Positions 1 through 10,428 of a stretch of DNA of 64,000 bases are shown here, piece after piece. Positions within the stretch are counted from its first letter, which is position 1; each line of letters opens with the position of its first letter. Source of the stretch: Ampelomyces quisqualis (taxonomy: Eukaryota; Ascomycota; Dothideomycetes; Pleosporales; Phaeosphaeriaceae). Under the pieces are notes generated by a model. It saw nothing but the letters and a program-made list of their open reading frames with translations, was not told where the DNA came from and made no database searches. The translations under genes were made by a program, and so were the position numbers. The stretch lies in the NCBI GenBank assembly GCA_018398575.1, contig JAGTXZ010000002.1, positions 2,501-66,500 on the forward strand, given 5' to 3'.

Positions 1-3000
1 TAACTAGTTAGCCTATACTTAGTAATTATAAATTCCTATATTTAGTAGTACTAAAGAAGTTACGTAAGCTTCTTTCTTAATTTACCTAAGAAAGCTTTTT
101 ATACTTAGTTAGAATAGTTTTCTCTTTTTAATTATTTCTATTTTAGGTTGTATCTAGAATAAAATATAGGCCTTAGTAGCTATTTTATTTATAATATCTA
201 TTTTTTTAGTTATATATATCCTTAAAGTAGCTAGTAGGTTAGAAGTTACTAGTAAGTCTAAGGTAGCTAGTAAGTTTAAGGTAGCTAGTAAGTTTAGAGT
301 AGCTAAGGTAGCTAGTAGGTTAAGGTAGCTAATAGAATAAAAGTTACTACTATATTTTAGGCTCTTATAAATTTAAAATACCTAGTTAGTTAAAGAAAGC
401 TTTTTATACTTAGTTAGAATAGTTTTCCTCTTTTTAATTATTCTTATTTTAGCTTATATCTAGAATTTAATATAGGCCTAGGTAGCTAGTAAGTATAAAG
501 TTACTAGTACGTTTAGAGTAGGTAGTAGGTTTAAGGTAGCTTTAGAATTATAATAGTACTCTTAATATGTAATTAAGTTAAGTAAATATTAGAAAAAAAT
601 TATAAACTTTATTTTTCTAGATAGTAGTAATCTTATATCTTACTATATCTTAATCTAATATTTATAATAACTTATCTACTCTTATATATAGAGACTTATA
701 TAAGTATAAAGTATAAAATAGATAATTTTTGTTTATTTAATATAAAAGTGTTAGTCTTTTTCCTAAAATTATAAAACTATTCTTATTATTTTAGAATCTT
801 TCTATAAGAATTAAGACAAAAATTAAATTATTAAATAGTAGAAATATTTTTAGAGTTATAATATCTCTTATACGTCTAACTGCTATAATATAAAAATATA
901 TTACCTTTCTATTAGTAAAAATAAACTTATATTAGTCTTAGTAAATAGAATAATAAATTCTAGTTTATCTTAAACATAGTACCTATTATATTAGTTAATA
1001 AAGAATATTTATAATTACTTTACTATATTCTTATTCTCTAGTACTTATTAAATACAAATATTAGTAGGCTTTTTAAAGTTATATATATAGAAGTATTACT
1101 ATATTAGAGTATACTCTTACTACTTTTTAAACTTATAATAAAAATAAGAAAAGAAAAGAAAATAAAAGACTAATAATTCTTTACAGTAAAGTTAGTATAT
1201 ATATCTAATATTACTAAACCTTAAAATTATACAATTCTTTACAAGTATTAGAAAGCTTACTTCTACTAAGAAAAAAAAACTATTATTAGTTGTTACTTTC
1301 TTCTAGTATAACTTAAGAAAAGAAAGGTATAGATCTAGAGATTTTTAGTATTTCTAGCTTATATAGATACTTAACTTAAACTAGGCTAGATCTAATATAC
1401 TATAGGAAGAATAAAGATAGTACTAGTATAAAACTTATATAAGTAGCTTTTTTAGTATAAAACTTATATAAGTAGCTTTTTTAGTATAGATTCTATTAGT
1501 TTCTAGTAAACTTTATATAACACTAGTTAGAGAAAGATATTACTAGCTTCTTAGTTTAGATTATAATTTTCTTTTACTAGATATTATATAATAATTGTAA
1601 AAACTAGATATTACTAGATTTTTAGTCTATATTATTTTTTTCTATACTAGAATTTATATAATATACTATAAATAACGTGTTAGCTTTATTAGGTAAGATT
1701 ATATTATATTATAGTTAAAAACAATATTTTTCTAGTTTAAAATATTCCTAGCTTTATTAGCTAAGATTATATTATATTAGAAAAATATATTTCTCTAGTT
1801 TAAAATAGAGATAAGTAGCTTAACTAGTCTATATATAATTATTATATAGTTAAAATCTATAAAATTCTAGTTTAGAAAAGATATAACAAGCTTTATAGAT
1901 AATATAATAATAGTTTAGAGTAGAATCTATATTATACTAGTAGATTATATAAGATTAATATACTAGTTTAGATACTATTATTTTAAAGTAAAATCTTTAT
2001 TATACTAGTATAGAACTATTCTTTAGTATTTAAAGTAAATGTAATAGAGTAAAACTAAATATTAGTAGCTCTACTTATTTAGACTATACATTATAAAAAA
2101 AGATATTAATAATTCTACTTATCTAGATTATCTTAGTTTGTATTAAAATTTATACTATATTAGTAATAAGAGACGTTAGTAGTTTTACACAAATATATTA
2201 TACTAGTATATAGTTTAAACATATATATTATATTATTTTATAGTTAGAATATAACTTATACTAGTAAGAAATAGATAGTAGTAGCGTTACTTGTCTAGAT
2301 TATTATTATCTATATTTAGAGCTACTAGATTTTTTCTATTTTAAATAAAAAGCTAGTAGGTTATTTAAAACTCTGTTTTCTTATCTAGTATAGTTATATA
2401 GAATATTAGTAGGCTTAGAAAGATATAAGAACGTAAAGTAGTAATATTAGTTGTAGCTCTAATACTTAGCTCTAACTTTTAAAATTTATAAGAAGTTTAT
2501 TTCTATATCTTAGGTAAGAGAAGAATCTTCTATTAGTTATATTAAATAGAAGTTTTGTTTTACAAGCTATATATTTCTTTATAAAAGAAAATTTATATTT
2601 AGTTTCTACTAATCTCTTGTTCTATATAGTAGAATTTTTTTGTTATAGTAAATAAGCTAGTAATACTATTATACATAGAAGAAAAAAACTATACTAGTTT
2701 TAAAAAGATATAAACAGCTCTACTAGTATAGAATCTAATAATAATATATTATAAATATATATAATTTTAATACAAAGAAAAGTAGCTAGACTAGTATAGA
2801 TTATAATTAAGATTTTTCTTTAGAGTTTAGGGTATATAAGTACCTTTATAATTTAGATTATACTAGTATAGAATAAGATTTGTAGCTTTATTAGTATAGA
2901 TAATATTATTCTATTATAGAATATTTCTTCTAGTACTAAAATAGTTTATTTGTAGCTTTATTTGTATGTATAATATTATTTTATAGTTAGAATATAACTT

Positions 3001-3077
3001 ATACTAGTAAGAAATAGAAAGTAGTTGCTCTACTTATCTAGATTATATAATTTTTGGTTAAAATATATTGTTATACA
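1..3077. other. rDNA intergenic spacer, unit 1 (window starts inside it)
   Basis: Very AT-rich spacer with no coding frame. The same sequence recurs from 11164 and from 22756 in the same orientation, which defines the rDNA repeat period (11163 bp for unit 1, 11592 bp for unit 2). It contains a short array of an 18-bp GTAGCTAGTAAGTTTA-type repeat (about 225-340) and a 29-bp direct duplication at 1425-1482 (unit AGTATAAAACTTATATAAG...). Composition changes sharply near 3078, where GC-richer transcribed spacer begins. The Pol I promoter should lie near this change, but I cannot point to a motif for it. No 5S rRNA gene is recognisable in the spacer. Confidence 0.85.
225..340. repeat. 18-bp spacer tandem repeat, unit 1 5' array
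   Basis: Imperfect repeats of GGTAGCTAGTAAGTTTAA. The corresponding arrays in units 2 (about 11388-11510) and 3 (about 22980-23105) carry one extra copy, so this is a length-variable spacer minisatellite. The same unit is reused downstream of the 28S (10303-10428). Confidence 0.8.
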
Positions 3078-3910
3078 AGTAAAAACCAAGGCAAGTGTAA
3101 CTCGGCGATCACGGGTTTATGCTTTTAGTAATAGTGCGCAGGTTGCGCAACCTCTGCACCAAATTTGCTTAACTTCTAAGACCTTTTCTAACACGTTAAC
3201 CCCGCGCTTACAAAATCAAACCCAAAGGTGTTCACACGTTACATAAGGGGAGCAGAAAAAATCCTAATTACTTTTCTGCAGCCTATCTAAAGAAAAACAG
3301 TATAGGCTACCTATACGCTATTTTCAGCAGATTAACACGCAAAACAGGCGCTCTTGCTTAGAGGTTTAGGCAGCTTTAGCTGGTCCTTACGCGTTTGCTT
3401 CAAGTCTTATACTTGCTTGCCTTGTTTTCTTGTAAGCTGCTAGCAAAGGCAACTAAGCTGCAATCACAAGGCCTAGGCCTCTCTCTTATAGGTGTTGGTA
3501 GCCAAAATTGTTATTGTAGTTGTCCTGTGCCTATTGTAGGATAGAAGCCCTGTTAAATTCTAACAGGCACTACGTAGGGTCTGTAGATTGCTGGCTCTGC
3601 TATCTACTTAGCAGATCTTAGGAGACAATTACGTTGTGTATCTGCTTTTAGCGTGTTGCAGCACAGGTTTTCTCCTCCTAAGAGCTGTATGTAGCAGAAA
3701 TAGATTCTAATAGGAATGTTAGCTATGTCTTGTTGCAGACTAGCTTTTGGGAAACTTAGTAGGGGCAATTGAATTGGTTGTCTATGCTGTTATTGCTATT
3801 AGCTTTGATTGTGTAGCGGCTTAGAGCGCTTTAGTGTTCTCCTGCCTAGTAAAAGTTAGCTCCTCTTAGGGGGTCTGTCTTAGAGTTCTGGCTCTTTGAC
3901 TTAAGATAGT
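3078..3910 (+). other. 5' external transcribed spacer, unit 1
   Basis: GC-richer segment between the AT-rich IGS and the 18S start. It is conserved with 14270-15102 (unit 2) at a constant offset of 11192 and with 26006-26653 (unit 3, truncated). Differences between the three are nearly all C/T and A/G transitions. The 73-residue open frame at its left edge (3025-3246) straddles spacer and ETS and is not a plausible gene. Confidence 0.8.
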
Positions 3911-5708
3911 TACCTAGTTAATTCTGCTAGTAGTTATATGCTTGTCTCAAAGATTAAGCTATGCATGTCTAAGTATAAGCAATTATACCGTGAAACTGCG
4001 AATAGCTTATTAAATTAGTTATTGTTTATTTGATAGTACCTTACTACTTAGACAACTATAGTAATTCTAGAGCTAATATATGCTAAAAACCTTAACTTTA
4101 GAAGGGGTGTATTTATTAGATAAAAAACCAACGCCCTTTGGGGCTTCTTGATAATTTATAATAACTTTACAGATCGCATAGCCTTGCGCTAGCGACAGTT
4201 TATTTAAATTTCTGCCCTATTAACTTTTGATAGTAAGGTATTAGCTTACTATAGTTTCAACAGGTAACAGGGAATTAGGGTTTGATTCTAGAGAGGGAGC
4301 CTAAGAAACGGCTACTACATCTAAGGAAGGCAGCAGGCGCGCAAATTACCTAATTCTAACACAGAAAGGTAGTAACAATAAATACTAATACAGGGCTCTT
4401 TTGGGTCTTGTAATTGGAATGAGTACAATTTAAACCTCTTAACAAGGAACAATTAGAGGGCAAGTCTAGTGCTAGCAGCTGCAGTAATTTTAGCTCTAAT
4501 AGCGTATATTAAAGTTATTGCAGTTAAAAAGCTTGTAGTTAAAACTTAGGTCTAGCTGGCAGGTCCGCCTTACCGCGTGTACTTGTCCAGCTAGGCCTTC
4601 CTTCTGGAGAACCTTATGCCCTTTACTAGGCGTGTTAGGGACCAGGACTTTTACTTTAAAAAAATTAGAGTGTTTAAAGCAGGCCTTTGCTTAAATACGT
4701 TAGCATGAAATAATAGAATAGGACGTGCAGTCCTATTTTGTTGGTTTCTAAGACTGCTGTAATAATTAATAGAGATAGTTAGGGGCATTAGTATTCAATT
4801 GTTAGAGGTAAAATTCTTAGATTTATTAAAGACTAACTACTGCGAAAGCATTTGCCAAGGATGTTTTTATTAATTAGTGAACGAAAGTTAGGAGATTAAA
4901 GACAATCAGATACTGTTGTAGTCTTAACTGTAAACTATGCTAACTAGGGATTAGGCGATGTTCTTTTTCTGACTCGCTTGGCACCTTACAAGAAATCAAA
5001 GTTTTTGGGTTCTAGGGGGAGTATGGTTGCAAGGCTGAAACTTAAAGAAATTAACAGAAGGGCACTACTAGGCGTAGAGCCTGCAGCTTAATTTGACTTA
5101 ACACAGGAAAACTTACTAGGTCCAGATGAAATAAGGATTAACAGATTGAGAGCTCTTTCTTGATTTTTCAGGTAGTAGTGCATAGCTGTTCTTAGTTAGT
5201 GGAGTAATTTGTCTGCTTAATTGTAATAACAAACAAGACCTTAACCTGCTAAATAGCTAGGCTAGCTTTGGCTGGTTGCTAGCTTCTTAGAGGGACTATT
5301 AGCTTAAGCTAATAAAAGTTTAAGGCAATAACAGGTCTGTAATGCCCTTAGATGTTCTGGGCTGCACGCGCGCTACACTAACAGAGCCAACAAGTTCTTT
5401 ACCTTAGCTAAAAGGTCTAGGCAATCTTGTTAAACTCTGTTGTGCTAGGGATAGAGCATTGCAATTATTGCTCTTTAACAAGAAATGCCTAGTAAGCGCG
5501 TGTTATCAGCATGCGTTAATTACGTCCCTGCCCTTTGTACACACTGCCTGTTGCTACTACTAATTGAATGGCTTAGTAAGGCCTTTGGACTGGCTTAAAA
5601 AGGTTGGCAACAACTATCCTAAGCTGGAAAGTTTGTTAAACTTAGTTATTTAGAGGAAGTAAAAGTTGTAACAAGGTTTTTGTAGGTAAACCTGCAGAAG
5701 GATTATTA
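3911..5708 (+). rRNA. 18S rRNA, unit 1 (RIP-mutated, probable pseudogene)
   Basis: Small-subunit rRNA of the 40S ribosome. It starts at TACCTAGTTAATTCTGCTAG (consensus TACCTGGTTGATTCTGCCAG) and ends at CCTGCAGAAGGATTATTA. Its length, 1798 bp, is normal for an ascomycete 18S without introns. Bases that are nearly invariant are changed by transitions. The 530 loop reads GTGCTAGCAGCTGCAGTAA instead of GTGCCAGCAGCCGCGGTAA, and the decoding-site strand reads ACACTGCCTGTTGC instead of ACACCGCCCGTCGC. Such a molecule is unlikely to work in a ribosome, so I treat it as a RIP-inactivated copy. The S943 site (GGCGT/AGAGCC) is uninterrupted here, unlike in unit 2. Confidence 0.95.
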
Positions 5709-5898
5709 CATTTAGTAGCTTGCTACTGCTAAGAGGGTCTGTTAGGCTGTATAGTATTGCTACTAACAAGCAGTATAATCCTCTAAGTTAACCCTTGTCT
5801 TTTGCGTACCTACGTTTCCTTAGCAGGTATAACCTGCTAGCTGGACAAAATTAAAACCCTTGAATATTTAATTAGTGTCTGAGAAACTTAATAATTAC
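5709..5898 (+). other. ITS1, unit 1
   Basis: Internal transcribed spacer between 18S and 5.8S. It contains CTTGTCTTTTGCGTACCTAC followed by a RIP-altered GTTTCCTTAGCAGG and, later, TGGACAAAATTAAAACCC. These words are characteristic of Pleosporales ITS1. This is the main basis for the taxonomic placement. Confidence 0.85.
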
Positions 5899-6055
5899 AA
5901 CTTTTAACAACAGATCTCTTGGTTCTGGCATTAATAAAGAACGCAGCGAAATGCGATAAGTAGTGTAAATTGCAGAATTCAGTAAATTATTAAATCTTTG
6001 AACGCACATTGCGCCCCTTAGTATTCTATAGGGCATGCCTGTTTAAGCGTTATTT
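5899..6055 (+). rRNA. 5.8S rRNA, unit 1 (RIP-mutated)
   Basis: Part of the 60S ribosomal subunit. It begins AACTTTTAACAACAGATCTC (consensus AACTTTCAACAACGGATCTC) and retains GAACGCAGCGAAATGCGATA and TTTGAACGCACATTGCGCCC. The 3' helix reads CCCTTAGTATTCTATAGGGC. GATGAAGAACG is changed to AATAAAGAACG. This copy is less altered than the unit 2 copy; for example GGTTCTGGCAT is retained here but is AGTTCTAGCAT in unit 2. Confidence 0.93.
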
Positions 6056-6207
6056 GTACTCTTAAGCTCTGCTTAGTGTTAGGTGTTTGTCTATGCTTTT
6101 GCTTAGACTTACCTCAAAGCAATTGGCAGCTAGTGTTTTAGCATAGAAGCGCAGCACATCTTGCACTTCTAGTCTTAAACACTAGCTTCTAGTAAGTCCC
6201 TTTACGT
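6056..6207 (+). other. ITS2, unit 1
   Basis: Spacer between 5.8S and 28S, with the Pleosporales-like wording TTTGTACTCTTAAGCTCTGC and GCGCAGCACATCTTGC. The same segment in unit 2 (17684-17835) has the same length and differs by transitions. Confidence 0.8.
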
Positions 6208-9200
6208 TTGACCTTAGATTAGGTAGAGATACCCGCTAAACTTAAGCATATTAATAAGCAGAGGAAAAGAAACCAACAGGAATTGCCTTAGTAACGGCGA
6301 GTAAAGCGGCAACAGCTCAAATTTAAAATCTAGCTCTCTTAGGGCCTAAGTTGTAATTTGTAGAGGGCGCTTTGGTGTTAGCAGTAGTCTAAGTTCCTTG
6401 GAACAGGACGTTACAGAGGGTAAGAATCCTGTACGTAGTCGCTAGCCTTTGCCGTGTAAAGCCCCTTTAACAAGTTAAGTTGTTTAAGAATGCAGCTCTA
6501 AATAGAAGGTAAATTTCTTCTAAAGCTAAATACTAGCCAGAGACTGATAGCGCACAAGTAGAGTGATTGAAAGATAAAAAGCACTTTGGAAAGAGAGTTA
6601 AATAGCACGTAAAATTGTTAAAAGGGAAGCGCTTGCAGCCAGACTTGCCTGTAGTAGTTTATCTAGACTTTTGTCTAGTGCACTCTTCTGCAGGCAGGCT
6701 AGCATCAGTCTAGGCAATTGGATAAAGGTTTCTATTACGTACCTCTCTTTAGGGAGGCCTTATAGGGGAGACGTTATGCAACTAGTCTAGACTAAGGTCT
6801 GCATATCTACTAGGATGCTAGCGTAATAGCTATAAGCGGCCTGTCTTAAAACACAGACTAAGGAGTCTAACATCTATGCAAGTGTTTAGGTGTTAAGCCC
6901 AAACGCGTAATAAAAGTAAATAGAGGTAGGAACTCTTTAGGTGCACTATCAACTAATCCTGATGTCTTTAGATAGATTTGAGTAAGAGCATAGCTGTTGG
7001 GACCTAAAAGATAGTAAACTATGCTTAAATAGGGTAAAGCTAGAGGAAACTCTAGTAGAGGCTTACAGCAGTTCTAACGTGCAAATTAATTGTTAAATTT
7101 AGGCATAGGGGCGAAAGACTAATTAAACTATCTAGTAGCTGGTTCCTGCTAAAGTTTCCCTTAGGATAGCAGTAACGTATTTAGTTTTATAAGGTAAAGC
7201 GAATAATTAGAGGCCTAGAGGTTAAAATAACCTTTACTTATTCTTAAACTTTAAATATATAAGAAGTCTTTGTTACTTAATTAAACGTAGACACTTAAAT
7301 GTACTGTTACTAGTAGGCTATTTTTGGTAAGCAGAACTAGCAATGCAGGATAAACTGAACGCAGGGTTAAAGTGCCAGAATATACGCTTATCAGATACTA
7401 CAAAAGGTGTTAGTTTATCTAGACAGCAGGACAGTAGCTATAGAAGTTAGAATCTGCTAAGGAGTGTGTAACAACTCACCTGCTAAATAAACTAGCCCTA
7501 AAAATAGATGGCGCTTAAGCGTATTACCTATACCCTGCTGCCAGGGCAGAATTTACGCCCTAGCAAGTAGGCAGGCGTAGAGGCTTGTAACAAAGCCTTG
7601 GAGGTAACTCTAAGTTAAACAGCCTCTAGTGCAGATCTTAGTAGTAGTAGCAAATACTTAAATAAGAACTTTAAGGACTAAAGTAGGGAAAGGTTCTGTG
7701 TAAACAGCAGTTAGACACAGGTTAGTCAATTCTAAGAGATAGGGTAGTTCTGTTTTAATGTTAGCGCTTGCGCTACGCCCTTAAAAGGGAAGCTAGTTAA
7801 CATTCTGGCACCTAGATGTAGATTCTCTGCAGCAACGCAATTGAGAGCGGAGACCTTGGCAGAAGCTCTAAGAAGAGTTCTCTTTTCTTCTTAACAGTCT
7901 GTTACCCTGAAATTGGTTTGTCTAGAGCTAGGGTTTAATAGCTAGAAGAGCGCTGCACTTTTGCGGCGTTTGGTGCGCTCCTAACAAGCCTTAAAAATCT
8001 GCTTAAAGAAATAGTTTTTACGCCAGGTTGTACTTATAACTACAGCAGGTCTCTAAGGTAAAAAGCCTCTAGTTAATAGAACAATGTAGATAAGAGAAGT
8101 TAGCAAAATAGATCTGTAACTTTAGGAAAAGGATTAGCTCTAAGGGTTAGGTATGTTAGGCCTTAGGGAGAAGCCTCTGGCGCAGAAGGGCACTAACCGC
8201 AAGGTAGGCGCCTTTTAGTGCTAGAGTGCAGACACTCTTAGCAGGCTTTAGCTGTCTAGCGTATGTTTAACAACCAACTTAGAACTGGTACAAACAAGGG
8301 GAATCTAACTGTCTAATTAAAACATAGCATTGCGATAGCTAGAAAGTAGTGTTAACGCAATGTAATTTCTGCCTAGTGCTCTAAATATTAAAGCAAAGAG
8401 ATTTAACCAAGCGCAGGTAAACAGCAGGAGTAACTATAACTCTCTTAAGGTAGCTAAATGCCTTGTTATCTAATTAGTAACGCGCATGAATAGATTAACG
8501 AGATTCCTACTGTCCCTATCTACTATCTAGCGAAACTACAGCTAAGGGAACAGGCTTAGCCAAATTAGCAAGAAAAGAAGACCCTGTTAAGCTTAACTCT
8601 AGTTTGACATTGTAAAAAGACATAGGAGGTGTAGAATAGGTAAGAGCTTTGGCGCTGGTAAAATACTACTACCCTTATTGTTTTTTTACTTATTTAATAA
8701 AGTAGAGCTAGGCCTTACTGCTTAACTTCTAGCGTTAAGGTCTCTTGTAGACTAATCTAGGTTAAAGACATTGTTAGGTAGGGAGTTTAGCTAGGGCAGC
8801 ACATCTGTTAAACCATAACGCAGGTGTCCTAAGGGAGACTTATAGAGAACAGAAATCTCTAGTAGAGCAAAAGGGCAAAAGTCCCCTTGATTTTAATTTT
8901 CAGTGTAAATACAAACCATAAAAGTGTAGCCTATTAATCCTTTAGTCCCTTAAAATTTAGGGCTAAAGGTGCTAGAAAAGTTACTACAGGGATAACTAGC
9001 TTGTGGCAGCCAAGCGTTTATAGCAACGTTGCTTTTTAATCCTTTGATATTAGCTCTTCCTATTATACCAAAGCAGAATTTAGTAAGCGTTGGATTGTTC
9101 ACCCACTAATAGGGAACGTAAGCTGGGTTTAGACTGTCGTAAGACAGGTTAGTTTTACTCTACTAATGACCTTGCCCTAATGGTAATACTGCTTAGTACA

Positions 9201-9550
9201 AGAGGAACTGCAGTTTCAGATAATTGGTTTTTGCAGCTGTCTGACCAGGCATTGCTGCAAAGCTACCATCTGCTAGATTATAGCTAAACGCCTCTAAGTC
9301 AGAATCTATGCCAGAACAGGGTAATTTCTGCCTGCACTAGTTAGATACGAATAGGCCTTTGGCTAAGAACCTTACCAGATTAGCGTTAGCAGCTCTATTG
9401 AAATTGAGACTGCTAGCTAGTGTATTGCAATTGTACAGTGCGCAGGATTAAATCCTTTGTAGACAACTTAGTTGCCTAGCTGAGTTGTGTAAGTAGTTAA
9501 GTAGCCTTGTTGTTACAAGCTACTAAGCGTAAGCCTAATGCTAGCTTGGT
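6208..9550 (+). rRNA. 28S rRNA, unit 1 (RIP-mutated, probable pseudogene)
   Basis: Large-subunit rRNA, starting at TTGACCTTAGATTAGGTAG (consensus TTGACCTCGGATCAGGTAG). The 3' end near 9550 is approximate. Conserved landmarks are present but damaged. The sarcin-ricin loop reads AGTACAAGAGGAACTG instead of AGTACGAGAGGAACCG, and a peptidyl-transferase-region stretch near 8988 reads GGGATAACTAGCTTGTGGCA instead of ...ACTGGCTTGTGGCA. The segment CTCTCTTAAGGTAGC, normally followed by CAAATGCC, is followed here by TAAATGCC. Length equals the unit 2 copy to the base (3343 bp over the same landmarks). I see no intron. Confidence 0.94.
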
Positions 9551-9684
9551 TGAATATAGGAATTATTCCTCCTTATCTAGTGTAACATTAGGAACATGTC
9601 TACTAGAGGGGGATAGTGCTGCAGGAGCGCTAGAATAATCTACGTTTCTAGTCAGAGCATATAGGCGCACTTGCTAGATAATTT

Positions 9685-10280
9685 AGGAGCCTTGTAGGCG
9701 CTGCTAGAGATTTTTAGCTGCTCTTGCAGGGGCGTACAGGCTGTCTCTCTATTTATTTAGGGGGCCTTGCAGGTGCTGCTTGAGATTTTAGCAGCCTCTG
9801 CAAGGGCGTACAGGCTGTCTCTCTATTTATTTAGAGGGCCTTGCAGGTGCTGCTAGATTCAGCGGCTCTTGCAAGGGCGTACAGGCTGTCTCTCTATTTA
9901 TTTAGGGGGCTGTGCAGGTGCTGCTTGAGATTTTAGCAGCCTCTGCAAGGGTGTACAGGCTGTCTCTCTATTTATTTAGGGGGCCTTGCAGGTCGTGCTT
10001 GAAAATCTTAGGCAGCTTCTATAGGGGCGTACAGGCTGTCTCCCTATTTATTTAGGGGGTCCTACAGGCGCTGCTTGATATTATAGCAGCTCTTGTAGGG
10101 GCGTATAGGCTGTCTCTCTATTTTACTTAAGATTTTGGCAGCCTCTGCAAGAGGGGCGTATAGGCTGTCTCTCTATTTATTTAGAGAGTCCTACAGGCGC
10201 TCCTTAATATTATAGCAGCTCTTGCAAGAGCGTATAGGCTGTCTATCTATTTATTTAGAGAGCCTTACAGGTACTGTATA
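9685..10280 (+). repeat. 28S 3'-flanking tandem hairpin repeats, unit 1
   Basis: About eight direct repeats of 70-75 bp (some shortened). Each has a GC-rich arm pair and then GTCTCTCTATTTATTTAG. In the repeat at 9765-9805, CCTTGCAGGTGCTGCT faces AGCAGCCTCTGCAAGG across a 9-base loop, matching at 14 of 16 positions. Hairpin plus T-rich tail, repeated just after the 28S, suggests a Pol I termination or fork-barrier region. That function is inference from position and shape only. Confidence 0.8.
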
Positions 10281-10302
10281 AAAATCTCTGGTAGGTAATA
10301 AC

Positions 10303-10428
10303 TAGTAAGTTTAGAGTAGCTAGTAAGTTTAGAGTAGCTAGTAAGTTTAGAGTAGCTAGTAAGTTTAGAGTAGCTAGTAAGTTTAGAGTAGCTAGTAAGT
10401 TTAGAGTAGCTAGTAAGTTTAAAATAAT
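10303..10428. repeat. 18-bp spacer minisatellite, 7 copies
   Basis: Seven perfect or near-perfect copies of TAGTAAGTTTAGAGTAGC at 18-bp spacing, starting at 10303, 10321, 10339, 10357, 10375, 10393 and 10411. Unit 2 has five copies at 21931-22020. Confidence 0.9.

Noticed and set aside
1..3077. 5S rRNA or tRNA genes in the spacer
   Set aside because: I saw no 5S internal control region and no tRNA-like A/B boxes with a plausible cloverleaf.
3025..3246. 73-codon open frame, with a twin at 14217-14438
   Set aside because: It spans the spacer/ETS border of two rDNA units. It is conserved only because the DNA is duplicated, and the frame has no coding character.
10303..10428. 18-bp array considered as a CRISPR array
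   Set aside because: Repeats are contiguous without spacers, and the source is a fungal nuclear rDNA spacer.
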